Shown: positions 16,270-25,094, numbered from the stretch's first letter. The stretch is DNA of 64,000 nucleotides from Planctomycetales bacterium (GCA_027452145.1 DAIDHB010000172.1:1-64000), one strand, 5' to 3'. Notes: generated by a model from the letters alone, not told the origin. Numbers and translations are program-made.

Positions 16270-16509
16270 ATGGAAATCGCCGACATTCAAGAGGCCAGGA
16301 ACTGGCTCTCGAGACTGGTAGATCGAGCTCTCGAAGGCGAAGAGATCATCCTCGCGCGCGAGGGGAAGCCGGCGGTACGCCTCGTACCGCTTCGCGAGGG
16401 TGAGGCGCCGCGCGCGGGCGGCCAGTGGAAGGGCAAGGTCCGCATCGCCGAGGACTTCGATGAACTGCCCGACGATATCGCCCGCGCCTTCGGGATCGAG
16501 CCCGAATGA
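16270..16509 (+). CDS. Phd/YefM-type antitoxin
   Basis: 79-aa antitoxin of the Phd/YefM (prevent-host-death) fold: MEIADIQEARNWLSRLVDRA is the DNA-binding domain, followed by the hallmark ILAREGKPAVRLVPL. The acidic C-terminus (IAEDFDELPDDI) is the expected toxin-neutralising tail. GAGGAG precedes the ATG. Its TGA overlaps the toxin ATG (ATGA, 16506-16509), and such antitoxins usually autorepress their promoter. Confidence 0.9.
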   Translation: MEIADIQEARNWLSRLVDRALEGEEIILAREGKPAVRLVPLREGEAPRAGGQWKGKVRIAEDFDELPDDIARAFGIEPE

Positions 16510-16883
16510 GGCTCTTGCTCGATACCCACGTCCTGCTCTGGTGGCTGGATGACCCGCGGCAGCTCTCGAAGGCGGCGAGGAAAGCCGTTCAGGATGGAGC
16601 GAACCCGGTCTACGTCAGCGCCGCGGTTGCCTGGGAAATCGCCATCAAGAAGGCGATTGGAAAGCTCGATGCGCCTGATAACCTCGAGGAGGCCCTGGAG
16701 GCCAGTCGCTTTCTGCACCTGCCTATCACGATCGCTCATGCCCTTGCGGTACGATCACTTCCAGGTCACCATCGCGATCCATTCGACCGGATGCTGATCG
16801 CCCAGGCCCTGCAAGAAGGGCTCTGCCTGGTCACTCGCGACTCGGAGATCGCGAAATATCCCGTTGCCCAGATTCTCGCCTGA
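16506..16883 (+). CDS. PIN-domain toxin (VapC-like ribonuclease)
   Basis: 125-aa PIN domain: LLDTHVLLWWLDD with the first catalytic Asp, SAAVAWEIAIKKAIGKL with the conserved Glu, and DPFDRMLIAQAL with the later Asp residues; the C-terminal LVTRDSEI is also typical. All acidic positions appear intact, so it is likely an active RNase held in check by the adjacent Phd-type antitoxin through translational coupling. Confidence 0.9.
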   Translation: MRLLLDTHVLLWWLDDPRQLSKAARKAVQDGANPVYVSAAVAWEIAIKKAIGKLDAPDNLEEALEASRFLHLPITIAHALAVRSLPGHHRDPFDRMLIAQALQEGLCLVTRDSEIAKYPVAQILA

Positions 16884-16998
16884 GCAATGTGGGAACCAGG
16901 TCCGCTCGTTCGGCCTGCCCCGCGGAGCCCAGGTTAGCGGCGGTTGTCTCCTGCCCCTGGGGCCGCCGTCCAACCCCGGCCGTCGAGGAGCCCTGTCC

Positions 16999-17913
16999 GT
17001 GCCGCTGGAAGACCACCTCTTGACCGAGTCGCGGAATCCGCTGTCCGAGGCCATCGACACGCTGTCGCCCTCGGAGATCGTCCGGCTGATGAATGCCGAG
17101 GACGCTCGCGTGGTCGCGGCCGTGTCGGCCGAGAGCGACGCGATCGCGCGGGCCATCGAGTGGGCCGCCGAGCGGTTCCGGCGCGGCGGGCGATTGATCT
17201 ACGTCGGCGCCGGGACCTCGGGGCGGCTGGGCGTGCTGGATGCCTCCGAGTGCCCGCCGACCTTCAGCACGCCGCCCGAGATGGTCGTCGGCCTGATCGC
17301 CGGCGGACCATCCGCCCTGACGCGCGCCGTCGAGGGCGCCGAGGACGATCCCGACCGCGGCGCCGCCGACCTCGAGGCGCTCTCGGTCGGGCCGGACGAC
17401 CTGGTCGTCGGCATCGCCACCTCGGGGCGGACGCCGTATGTGCTGGGCGCCATCCGTGCCGCTCGACGCGTGGGCGCGGCGACCGTCGGGATCGCCTGCA
17501 ACCGCCCCAGCTTACTGGGCGCCGAGGTCGACCTGGACATCGCGCCTTTGGTCGGCCCCGAGATCGTCGCCGGCTCGACCCGGCTCAAGTCGGGCACGGC
17601 GACCAAGATGATCCTGAACATGATCTCCACCGGCGCGATGGTGCGCATCGGCAAGACGCTGGGCAACCGCATGATCGACATGAAGACGTCGAATGAGAAG
17701 CTGCGGATCCGGGCCCGGCGGATGCTCCGCGAGCTGGCGGGCGTGGACGACGCGGCGGCCGCCGAGATCCTCGGACAGTGCGGCGGCCGGCTCAAGCCGG
17801 CGCTGGTGGTGGCGATGGCGGGCGTCGAGCCCGAGGCCGCGCATCGGTTGCTCGATTCCCACGGCGGCCAGGTCCGCGCGGCGGTCGCCGCGGCGATCGG
17901 GGCCGGAGACTGA
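16999..17913 (+). CDS. murQ: N-acetylmuramic acid 6-phosphate etherase
   Basis: Cleaves the lactyl ether of MurNAc-6-phosphate to give GlcNAc-6-phosphate and D-lactate. 304 aa, family-typical. Marks: LTESRNPLSEAIDTLS at the N-terminus, the SIS-domain VGAGTSGRLGVLDASECPPT containing the catalytic Glu, GIATSGRTPYV and STRLKSGTATKMILNM. I chose the GTG at 16999, preceded at 8 nt by GAGGAG; a TTG further upstream would add a non-homologous 45 residues. Sits with anmK and a BadF kinase in a salvage neighbourhood. Confidence 0.93.
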   Translation: MPLEDHLLTESRNPLSEAIDTLSPSEIVRLMNAEDARVVAAVSAESDAIARAIEWAAERFRRGGRLIYVGAGTSGRLGVLDASECPPTFSTPPEMVVGLIAGGPSALTRAVEGAEDDPDRGAADLEALSVGPDDLVVGIATSGRTPYVLGAIRAARRVGAATVGIACNRPSLLGAEVDLDIAPLVGPEIVAGSTRLKSGTATKMILNMISTGAMVRIGKTLGNRMIDMKTSNEKLRIRARRMLRELAGVDDAAAAEILGQCGGRLKPALVVAMAGVEPEAAHRLLDSHGGQVRAAVAAAIGAGD

Positions 17914-17934
17914 TCGTCCTCCGATAGCGGCGGC

Positions 17935-18666
17935 TCAGCGGGCGTCGCCGGCCGGCTTTCGCCCGACGATCCCGGTGGCACACCCGAAGAAATACGAGAC
18001 CATCTGGACCTCGAGGCCGGATTCGGACAGCGCGCGGCAAGCGTCGGAGCAATCGCCGAACTCCGCCGTGTAGACTCCGAGCAGACGGTAGTTGTCGGGA
18101 TTTCCCAGGAACAGCGCGCCGATGAACGGGATCAGCCGGCGCAGGTAGAACATGTAGATCGGCCGCAGCCATCGCGAGGGAGGTACGGAGATCTCGACGG
18201 CAGACAGGCGGCCGCCTGGTGCGAGGATTCGATGGATCTGGCGGCCGAGGACGCGGAGCTGACTCGCGTCGAGGGTCTTCAGGCCGAACGACGAGAGGAC
18301 CAGGTCGGCCGACCCGGCGGGGATGTCCGACGCGAGGACGTCCGCCTCGATCACGCGGACCGGGCAGGGAAGTCGCCCGTCGGTGTGCCGGCGGGCCCTC
18401 TCGCACATCCGGGGCGAGATGTCGATCGCCGTGACCGAGCCGCGACCCCCGGTCCGTCGCGCGGCGTCGGGGACGAGCTCTCCCATCCCGGTCATCAGGT
18501 CGACAATCCGGTCCCCCGGCCGGATCGGGATCGCGCGGAGGCACTGCCGGCGCCATCGCCGGGCGAAGCCGAAGGACGAGAGCAGGTTCACGACTCCGTA
18601 GGTCGCGGACATCTCGTCGAAGAGTTGCTTGACGAACGACGGATCGTATAAAAGTTGATTGGCCAT
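17935..18666 (-). CDS. UbiE/MenG-like SAM-dependent methyltransferase
   Basis: 243 aa class I methyltransferase. Opens YDPSFVKQLFDEMSATYGVVN like UbiE/COQ5 enzymes; motif I is DLMTGMGEL (a variant of DLGxGxG), followed by VTAIDISPRMCERAR, LSSFGLKTLD (motif IV region) and an APGGRLSAVEIS strand. Long hydrophobic stretch LRPIYMFYLRRLIPFIGALF resembles UbiE. Quinone methylation is possible but not proved, since canonical UbiE has a stricter motif I. Convergent with murQ. Confidence 0.75.
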   Translation of the reverse strand: MANQLLYDPSFVKQLFDEMSATYGVVNLLSSFGFARRWRRQCLRAIPIRPGDRIVDLMTGMGELVPDAARRTGGRGSVTAIDISPRMCERARRHTDGRLPCPVRVIEADVLASDIPAGSADLVLSSFGLKTLDASQLRVLGRQIHRILAPGGRLSAVEISVPPSRWLRPIYMFYLRRLIPFIGALFLGNPDNYRLLGVYTAEFGDCSDACRALSESGLEVQMVSYFFGCATGIVGRKPAGDAR

Positions 18667-18752
18667 CGGTGGAGATCGGGTGTCGGACGTGCGGCGCCGC
18701 GGCGGGACGGACCGCCGAGGATGAGCGTGAATCATACCGGAACAGGGTCGGC

Positions 18753-19760
18753 ATGAACGGAGCGCGAGGGGAAATGTCCCGGAGCCTGATACTCGGCGTG
18801 GACGGCGGCGGCAGCTCGACGGAGGCCTGGCTGGCCGAGCGCGGTGCGGAGGACCTGGTCCTCGGCCGGGGCGCGGCGGGTCCATCGAACGCGAAGGCGG
18901 TAGGCCTGGCGTCGGCGCGCGTGGCGCTCGAGGCGGCCGTGCGCGGGGCCTTTGCCGACGCCGGGCTCGATCCGCAGCCGGTCGAATCGGCCTGCCTGGG
19001 CCTGGCGGGCTTCGACCGGCCCGAGGACCGCGCCGTGCTCACCGGCTGGGCCGACGAGACGCAGCTCGCCCGCCGGCTGGTGCTGGTCAACGACGGCGAC
19101 CTCGTCGTCGCCGCCGGGACGCCCGAGGGCTGGGGCGTCGGCGTGATCGCGGGGACCGGCTCGATCGCGGTCGGCCGGGCCCCCGACGGCCGGACCGCCC
19201 GCGCCGGCGGCTGGGGCCACCTGATCGGCGACGAGGGGAGCGCCTACCTCGTCGTGCTCGAGGCCCTGCGCCTGATCGCCCGACGTGCCGACGGCCGCGA
19301 GCCGGAGCCGGCCGGAGCCGGCGGCGGACACAACTCTTCCGCCGATCCGCTGACCGTCCGGCTCTGTCGGGCGCTGGGCGTGGATCGGCCGGCGCGGATC
19401 GTCTCGGCGCTCTATGCCGCCGAGTCCACCCGGGCCCGGATCGCCGCGATGGCGCCCGAGGTCCTGGCGGCCTGCGCCGAGTCGTCCGCCGACGCCGACC
19501 GGCTACTCCGCCCGGCCGGCGAGGCCCTGGCCGAGATCGTCGCCGCGGTGGCCCGGTCGCTCGGCTGGCCATCGGGGCCGCTCCCCCTGGCCGCCGCCGG
19601 CAGCTTCCTCCTCGCCGCGGATGCCGTGCGATCGGCAATGCTCGCCGACCTGATCGCCCGGGGCTACGAGCCGGCCCTCACTACTGTTCCCGAGCCCGCC
19701 CGCGGCGCGGTCATCCTCGCCGGGCGGGCGTCCGCGTCAGCAGCACACCGACCGAGATGA
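18753..19760 (+). CDS. BadF/BadG-family sugar kinase (N-acetylglucosamine kinase-like)
   Basis: 335-aa ASKHA ATPase-fold kinase: phosphate 1 loop LGVDGGGSSTEA, CLGLAGFDRPED, phosphate 2 GVIAGTGSIAVG, then AGGWGHLIGDEGSAY, which is diagnostic for GlcNAc kinase-like BadF members. Probably phosphorylates GlcNAc or a related muropeptide sugar, fitting with anmK and murQ. The ATG at 18753 is supported by AGGG at good spacing; the ATG at 18774 (MSRSLILGV) is a valid alternative. The 3' end overlaps the convergent methyltransferase gene by 50 bp. Confidence 0.85.
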   Translation: MNGARGEMSRSLILGVDGGGSSTEAWLAERGAEDLVLGRGAAGPSNAKAVGLASARVALEAAVRGAFADAGLDPQPVESACLGLAGFDRPEDRAVLTGWADETQLARRLVLVNDGDLVVAAGTPEGWGVGVIAGTGSIAVGRAPDGRTARAGGWGHLIGDEGSAYLVVLEALRLIARRADGREPEPAGAGGGHNSSADPLTVRLCRALGVDRPARIVSALYAAESTRARIAAMAPEVLAACAESSADADRLLRPAGEALAEIVAAVARSLGWPSGPLPLAAAGSFLLAADAVRSAMLADLIARGYEPALTTVPEPARGAVILAGRASASAAHRPR

Positions 19761-20817
19761 ACCGGAACTCGTACCGCGCGGGGTCCTCCTCGAGGCGGGC
19801 CTCGACGCGTCGGTAGGCGTCGGCCAGGATCTCGTCGGCCGGGAGGTTGGCGGGGATCGCGGCGGCGACGATGGGTTCCGTGAACGCCCGGAGGAATCCG
19901 GTGAAGCGGCGTGCCCATTCGCCGAGGTCGCCGTCGCGCTCGAGCTCGGCGTTGAACGGCACCGGCGTCTCGACGGTCTCGGCGCGGTCGACCCGGAAGG
20001 TTGACGCCAGGTCGGGCTCGGATTCGATCGGCTCGACCAGCTCGCCGGCCGTGCGGAAGTACAGCGGGAAGACCAGGTCCTCGTAGACCTTCGCCGGCAG
20101 GCTGCCGTCGTCGACCAGGTCGAGCAGGGCGTCGCTGACGACGTCGTAGATGCCGTCGCTGGCCGACCTGTCGCGGGCCTCGTCGCGGCCGAAGACCTGG
20201 ACGAGCAGCTTGCCGCCCGGGACGAGCTCTCCGGCGCGGGCGCGGTAGAACCGATGCAGGTCGGATGCGGCCTGGCGGCGGAACGGCTCGCGCTCCTCTT
20301 CGGTCACCGCCGAGCGGTCGCCGCGCGCCGAGGGGCCCGTCGCGAGGATATAGCGCGGCAGCCTCGCGGGCGGCAGGGCGTCGAGCCAGCCGATCATGTT
20401 GAAGCTGGTGGCGACGTGGACGCTCGCGGGGGGCACGATCGGCCCATAAGCGCTGCCCGCGACCGCGGCAGTGAAGACGCCCTCGCCGATCGGAGGCGGG
20501 GAGCCGGGTCCGTGGGGGAAGAGGTTGACGAAAAGCCGGTTGAAGTCGTTGGTCGGCAGGTCGCTGAACAGGGCCCACGCGGGTGCGTCGGTGCGGCGGC
20601 GGATCGCCTCGGCCAGGCCGCGCATGGCGCGGATCGCGTTCTTGCCCTGCGACGAGCCGAGGTCCAGCAGGGTTAGCGGCGGCCCGCCGGCGGCCGGGAC
20701 CGGCAGCTCGTCGACCGCATCGACGAGCCACGGGAGGAACGTGTCGATGGCCGCGCCCTGGGTGTCGGAGTGGCTGTCGTAGAAGCCGCCGGGCTTCATC
20801 CCCGGAGTCGATGGCAT
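19711..20817 (-). CDS. SABATH-like carboxyl methyltransferase
   Basis: 368-aa SAM methyltransferase that looks like the plant SABATH (salicylate/jasmonate carboxyl methyltransferase) family. LLDLGSSQGKNAI corresponds to motif I, ALFSDLPTNDFNRLF to the plant LNDLPxNDFN block, and TSFNMIGWLDALPP to the substrate-pocket block SSYSLMWLSQVP. Such enzymes methylate small carboxylic acids; bacterial members exist but are uncommon. The ATG at 20817 has GAGGGAG at about 8 nt. It converges on and overlaps the BadF kinase by 50 bp. Substrate unknown. Confidence 0.78.
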   Translation of the reverse strand: MPSTPGMKPGGFYDSHSDTQGAAIDTFLPWLVDAVDELPVPAAGGPPLTLLDLGSSQGKNAIRAMRGLAEAIRRRTDAPAWALFSDLPTNDFNRLFVNLFPHGPGSPPPIGEGVFTAAVAGSAYGPIVPPASVHVATSFNMIGWLDALPPARLPRYILATGPSARGDRSAVTEEEREPFRRQAASDLHRFYRARAGELVPGGKLLVQVFGRDEARDRSASDGIYDVVSDALLDLVDDGSLPAKVYEDLVFPLYFRTAGELVEPIESEPDLASTFRVDRAETVETPVPFNAELERDGDLGEWARRFTGFLRAFTEPIVAAAIPANLPADEILADAYRRVEARLEEDPARYEFRFISVGVLLTRTPARRG

Positions 20818-20967
20818 GGGGTGGACTCCCTCGTTCAGTTTCCCCGTCGTCAAGGCCAGTCGAGTCGAGGCCATGCTATCCGCGGGGCCTGTTTCGGGAA
20901 AAGCTGGAACCGGAAGCCGGCTCGCGCCCTCAATATGTCAGACTGGGGCACAGGAGGACCGGGACCG

Positions 20968-22491
20968 ATGGCGGCGCGGCTGAATGGCGATGCGATCCGG
21001 TGGCTGGAGGCCCTCGACCGCGAGGGGTCGCTGGCCGATATGGGCGACGGGGCCTTGCTCGAGCGGTTCCTCGCGCGGGCCGGCGCGGCGAGCGAGGCGG
21101 CGTTCGAGGTCCTGGTGCGGCGGCACGGGCCGACGGTGCTGGCGATTTGCCGGAGAGTGCTGGGCGACGACCACGACGCCGCGGACGCGTTCCAGGCGAC
21201 GTTCCTCGTGCTGGCGCGAAAGGCGTCGTCGATCCGCGACCGTGGCGGCCTGGCCCCCTGGCTGGGCCGCGTCGCGCGCCGGATCGCGCTCCGGGCCCGG
21301 GCCGAGGCGGCCGAGCGGGCCATCCGCGAGCGCCGGGCCGCCGCGCGGGTCGTCGAGGCCGCGCCTGTCGCCGTCGACGCAGCCGGGGCCGAGGCTGCCG
21401 CGCGGGTCGTCGCCGAGGTCGACCGGCTCCCCGAAGCCGACCGGGCTCTGCTGCGACTGACCTACTGGCAGGGCAAGTCCTACGAGGAGACCGCCGCCCT
21501 GCTCTCCTGGCCGATCGGGACGGTGCGTAGCCGCCTTTCCCGCATCCGCGAGCGGCTGCGCGGCCGGCTGGCCCGGATGGGTCTCGCCCCCGGCCTCGCC
21601 GTTGCGGCGGCGTCGAGCCGCGAGGCGTCCGCCGCGGCCCTTCCCGAGGTTCTGGTCCGGCAGACGGCCCGCGCGGCCGTGCAATCCGTCGGAAGCATGG
21701 CGTCCGCCGTGGCGTCCGGGACGGTCCCGGCGTCGGTGGCCGCGCTGGTGAATGGAGAGCTCGCGATGATGGCCCACGTCCCCTGGAAGTCGATCGCCGG
21801 CCTGCTGCTCCTCGGCGGGAGCCTGACCGCCGGCGTCGTTGCGATGGCGCCTCGCCAGCCCGGCGGCAAGGCCGCGCCAACCGCGGCGGCCCGGAATGCA
21901 GGTGCGCCCGCACCTGCTCCAGCCCCCTCGCCGTCGCCCGCGCTAGAGGCTGATCCCGCGGCGCCCGAGCAGACCGACGGCCAGTCGCTCCTGGTCAACG
22001 GCGGCGTCGAGGACGGTCAGGGCGACATGCCCAATGCCTGGAAGCAGGGCGCGGCCATTGCCGGGGTCGAGTACTCGTGGAGCCGCACGGGTCATACGGG
22101 CAAGGGGAGCCTCCGGCTGCGGAAGACGGCGCAGCGGTATTTCCCCATCGCGCAGTGGTATCAGAAGGTCGAGCACCGCGGCGGCAAGGCCCGGCTGAAG
22201 GTCTCGGCGTGGATCAAGGCGGACCAGGCGGCCAAGGCGATCCTGGATGCCCAGTTCGTCGATGCTCGGGGACGGACGACCCACGCCTGGGCCGCGTACA
22301 TCGGCGCGAAGGAATCCGGCGACCCACCGGCAACGCACGATTGGAAGAAATATGAGGGCGTCGTGGAGATCCCTGCCGGGACGAAGCAAATCGTCGTCGC
22401 CCCGCAGATCTACGGCCCCGGCACCGTCTGGTTCGACGACCTGTCGGCCGAGTACACCGACGAGCCGAAGACCGACCCGACCGCCTCGTGA
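20968..22491 (+). CDS. ECF sigma factor with membrane helix and C-terminal carbohydrate-binding-like domain
   Basis: 507 aa. Residues about 28-105 are sigma region 2 (LVRRHGPTVLAICRRVLGD, AADAFQATFLVLARKA) and about 150-205 region 4 (LPEADRALLRLTYWQG, SYEETAALLSWPIGTVRSRL), the planctomycete-expanded ECF type. A single membrane helix lies near 274-293 (GLLLLGGSLTAGVVAMA), a Pro/Ala linker follows, then residues about 341-497 form a beta-sandwich-like domain (LLVNGGVEDG, AWKQGAAIAGVEYSW, LKVSAWIKAD, VWFDDLSAEY) resembling CBM_4_9 modules. The start has an AGGAGG at 10 nt. The topology suggests a membrane-tethered sigma factor with an external sensor; proteolysis would be required for release. 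Confidence 0.85.
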   Translation: MAARLNGDAIRWLEALDREGSLADMGDGALLERFLARAGAASEAAFEVLVRRHGPTVLAICRRVLGDDHDAADAFQATFLVLARKASSIRDRGGLAPWLGRVARRIALRARAEAAERAIRERRAAARVVEAAPVAVDAAGAEAAARVVAEVDRLPEADRALLRLTYWQGKSYEETAALLSWPIGTVRSRLSRIRERLRGRLARMGLAPGLAVAAASSREASAAALPEVLVRQTARAAVQSVGSMASAVASGTVPASVAALVNGELAMMAHVPWKSIAGLLLLGGSLTAGVVAMAPRQPGGKAAPTAAARNAGAPAPAPAPSPSPALEADPAAPEQTDGQSLLVNGGVEDGQGDMPNAWKQGAAIAGVEYSWSRTGHTGKGSLRLRKTAQRYFPIAQWYQKVEHRGGKARLKVSAWIKADQAAKAILDAQFVDARGRTTHAWAAYIGAKESGDPPATHDWKKYEGVVEIPAGTKQIVVAPQIYGPGTVWFDDLSAEYTDEPKTDPTAS

Positions 22492-22571
22492 GCATGGGTC
22501 GGCCCCGGTTCGTTTCGGGAGGGGTCAGGTCCGGGCGGGCGGGGGCCCCGCTCGCCCTTCCGGAACAAGCT

Positions 22572-22850
22572 TTAATTGCCGATTCCCAGCGGGGCTCCTG
22601 CCTTGTGCAGCGCGTCCTTTTCGGCCGCGAGAGTCGCCTTCGAGACATAACCGTTCTGGTGCATCCGCTCGGCCCACTCCGCCCTGTCGGCGGCCCTCCG
22701 ATACTCGTCCAGCAACCGCTCGAGCCGGACCAGCTCGCGGTCGCGCTGCACCACCCGCATGCTCTGGACAAACAGGGCCGTTACCAGAGCCAGCAGGACG
22801 ATCAGCAGCATCAGCCGTCGCAACGTGAATCGCACGCGAGGGAGTCGCAT
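22572..22850 (-). CDS. Small membrane-anchored coiled-coil protein
   Basis: 92 aa: basic start RLPRVRFTLRRLM, one membrane helix (LLIVLLALVTALFVQ), then a helical, heptad-like segment (RDRELVRLERLLDEYRR). The RFTLRRLM opening is common among small planctomycete membrane proteins of unknown function. GGAGA lies upstream of the ATG. Convergent with the sigma gene; only 80 bp separates them. Confidence 0.65.
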   Translation of the reverse strand: MRLPRVRFTLRRLMLLIVLLALVTALFVQSMRVVQRDRELVRLERLLDEYRRAADRAEWAERMHQNGYVSKATLAAEKDALHKAGAPLGIGN

Positions 22851-23122
22851 GGTCCGATCTCCGGAGCATCGATGAAGGAGTGACCCGGCGCTCCTGTATC
22901 AGCGACAGAATACGTCGACCTGTGCACTTCCACCACGGCCGGTTGACTGCCGATTGGCTTCTCGGATCGGGGCGCCGTCCGGCTTCGGGATACCCCATCG
23001 CCCCGGTCCGAGAATGCCGTAGGATGTTGCCCCGGAGCCGCCGTTCGGGTAATCAGGAGCACGCGACCGGAGGAATCCGACCGTCCGCGCAACCGAACCC
23101 GAACCCGATCCCGAGGGGCGTT

Positions 23123-24430
23123 ATGTGCCAGTCGAGCTCCCACGGCCATTCGCATCATCACCATCACCATCACCACGATCACCCACATCCCGCCCGGCCG
23201 GATCGCGAACATGCCCACGGCCATGCCGATCGCCCCGCGGCGCCGCGGCTCAATCGCCGCGAGGCGCTCGGGCGTCTCAAGGCCGCCGGACTCGTCGCGG
23301 CGGCCGCGGCCGGCTCGCCCTGGGGATCGGTCGTGCGCGCGGTCACCGGTGACGGGCCGCCTCCCACGGCGAGCGGTGCGACGGCGCGACTGTTCGACAT
23401 CAAGCAGGTCGCGACCGGCGTGTTCGGCGCGATCGCCAGGCCGACCGCCATGCTCAACTGCAACGCGGCGATCGTCGTCAATCGCGACCACGTCCTGGTC
23501 GTCGACACCCATTCGAAGCCCTCGGCCGCGAAGGCCCTGATCCGGCAGATCCGCGACGAGGTCTCTCAATTGCCCGTCCGCTACGTCGTCGACAGCCACC
23601 TCCACAACGACCACGCGATGGGGAACGGGGCCTATCCCGAGGCCTTCGGTGCCGGCATCGAGGTGATCTCGTCGGTGAAGACGCGCGAGTGGATGGAGAA
23701 GCTGGGCGTGCCCCGGCTCCAGGAGACGCTCGACTCGCTTCCCAAACAGATCGCCGATCTGCGCGCCCGGCGCGAGGCGAGCCACGACGAGTCGGCGCGT
23801 GCCGAGCTGGCCACGCACATCGAGGGGCTCGAGGCGTACCTGAAGGAGATGACGCCGGCGCGCGTCACCCTGCCCACGATGACCTTCGAGCGCCGGCTGG
23901 TCATCCACCGCGGCGGCCGCGAGATCCACCTGCTGTTCCTGGGCCGGGCGCACACCGCCGGCGACATCGTCGCCTACATCCCGTCGGAGCGCGTGGTCGC
24001 GACCGGCGACATGATGCACGGCATCCTCCCGTACATCGGCGACGGCTTCCCCGACGAGTGGCCCGCCACGCTGCGCGCCCTCGAGGCCCTCGACTTCGAC
24101 CGCGTCATCCCGGGACACGGGTCGATCCAGGAAGGCAAGTCGGTGCTGTCCCAGTTCCGCGGGTACGTCGAGGAGCTCACCGAGAAGGTCGTGCGAGGCA
24201 TCGAGCGCGGGCAGCCGGCGGACGAGCTGGCGAAGACGCTCACCGCCGACACGCTCTCGTCGCTGAAGGCCGCCGACATGCGCCGCCGCGTCGACCGCGA
24301 GCTGAAGGCCGTCTTCTCCATCACGGAGCTGGTCCCCAACATGCTCCAGGAAAGCGTCGCGACCAACGTCCGCGAGGTCTTCGCCTATTTCAAGGAGCGC
24401 AAGGGGCGGCGCGAGATGCCGCTGAAGTAG
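23123..24430 (+). CDS. Exported His-rich metallo-beta-lactamase-fold hydrolase
   Basis: 435 aa. After MCQSSSHGHS comes a poly-His stretch (eight in a row, with Asp/Pro and HAHGHAD following), then a twin-arginine-like export signal (NRREALGRLKAAGLVAAAAA). The MBL domain has the metal motif H159-x-H161-x-D163-H164 (SHLHNDH), the later GRAHTAGD and the H of IPGHG, so it is complete. Family includes SoxH/quinoprotein-relay and cyclase-like MBLs. The His tract before a Tat signal is unusual: it would be cytoplasmic until export and may bind Zn, Ni or Cu. AGGGG precedes the ATG. Confidence 0.82.
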   Translation: MCQSSSHGHSHHHHHHHHDHPHPARPDREHAHGHADRPAAPRLNRREALGRLKAAGLVAAAAAGSPWGSVVRAVTGDGPPPTASGATARLFDIKQVATGVFGAIARPTAMLNCNAAIVVNRDHVLVVDTHSKPSAAKALIRQIRDEVSQLPVRYVVDSHLHNDHAMGNGAYPEAFGAGIEVISSVKTREWMEKLGVPRLQETLDSLPKQIADLRARREASHDESARAELATHIEGLEAYLKEMTPARVTLPTMTFERRLVIHRGGREIHLLFLGRAHTAGDIVAYIPSERVVATGDMMHGILPYIGDGFPDEWPATLRALEALDFDRVIPGHGSIQEGKSVLSQFRGYVEELTEKVVRGIERGQPADELAKTLTADTLSSLKAADMRRRVDRELKAVFSITELVPNMLQESVATNVREVFAYFKERKGRREMPLK

Positions 24431-24539
24431 GTGATGTCGTGCTCGGTGATTCCGGGATCGGACGAACAGGTTCGGGCCATGACCACGGTCCCGTTCGCGC
24501 CATGAATCGCCGCGCCCCGGTCCCTTGCCCTTCGGACGC

Positions 24540-25094
24540 TCAGGTGGTTTCCGGGATTTCGGGTTCCCACATTGCTAGCAGGGCCAGAAACCTCTCGAGT
24601 CGCTCGCGAGATTGCGCGGGCGTCACCTCGTTCTCCGCATCGCCGCGACGCCCATGGGCGACCCAGTTGCGGAACTTCCGCACCTGATCCACCTGCGTCC
24701 TTAGATCAGGGTCCAGGCTCCTGTACATCCGCGTCAGCAGCCCGAAACTGCCGTTCTGGATCGTATCCCTCATCACGCCGATGGCATCGCTCAGCGCGGG
24801 ATGACGAGGTGGAGAGGTCAACTCCTTTTCGACGCTCTTCAGGGTTTGACCGCGCACCTCGGCCTCGAAGACCGAGAACAGGAGCAGCACCGCGAGGTCG
24901 TCGAGATCTTCGAGGACTCGCTTCGCCCTGTCCTGGATCTCGCCCGCGGCCACGGACCGAAACACGTTGTCGAGCCCAAGGAGCTCCTCCAACCGCGGGT
25001 CGTCCCAGTATCGCCGGGCGATCCGGTCCATCCATCCGGCGAGATCCTGGACAGCCTCATACCATGCCCAGGCATCGGCCAGGGTCGCGATCAT
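24540..25094 (-). CDS. Putative HEPN-domain protein
   Basis: 184 aa, all-helical. The C-terminal KFRNWVAHGRR contains R-x4-H, the catalytic motif of HEPN ribonucleases, in the right context (after a long helix, followed by a Gly/Arg turn). Otherwise I do not recognise it. The ATG overlaps the TGA of the upstream gene as ATGA (25091-25094), so the two are translationally coupled. A toxin or RNA-cleaving role is inference. Confidence 0.6.
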   Translation of the reverse strand: MIATLADAWAWYEAVQDLAGWMDRIARRYWDDPRLEELLGLDNVFRSVAAGEIQDRAKRVLEDLDDLAVLLLFSVFEAEVRGQTLKSVEKELTSPPRHPALSDAIGVMRDTIQNGSFGLLTRMYRSLDPDLRTQVDQVRKFRNWVAHGRRGDAENEVTPAQSRERLERFLALLAMWEPEIPETT

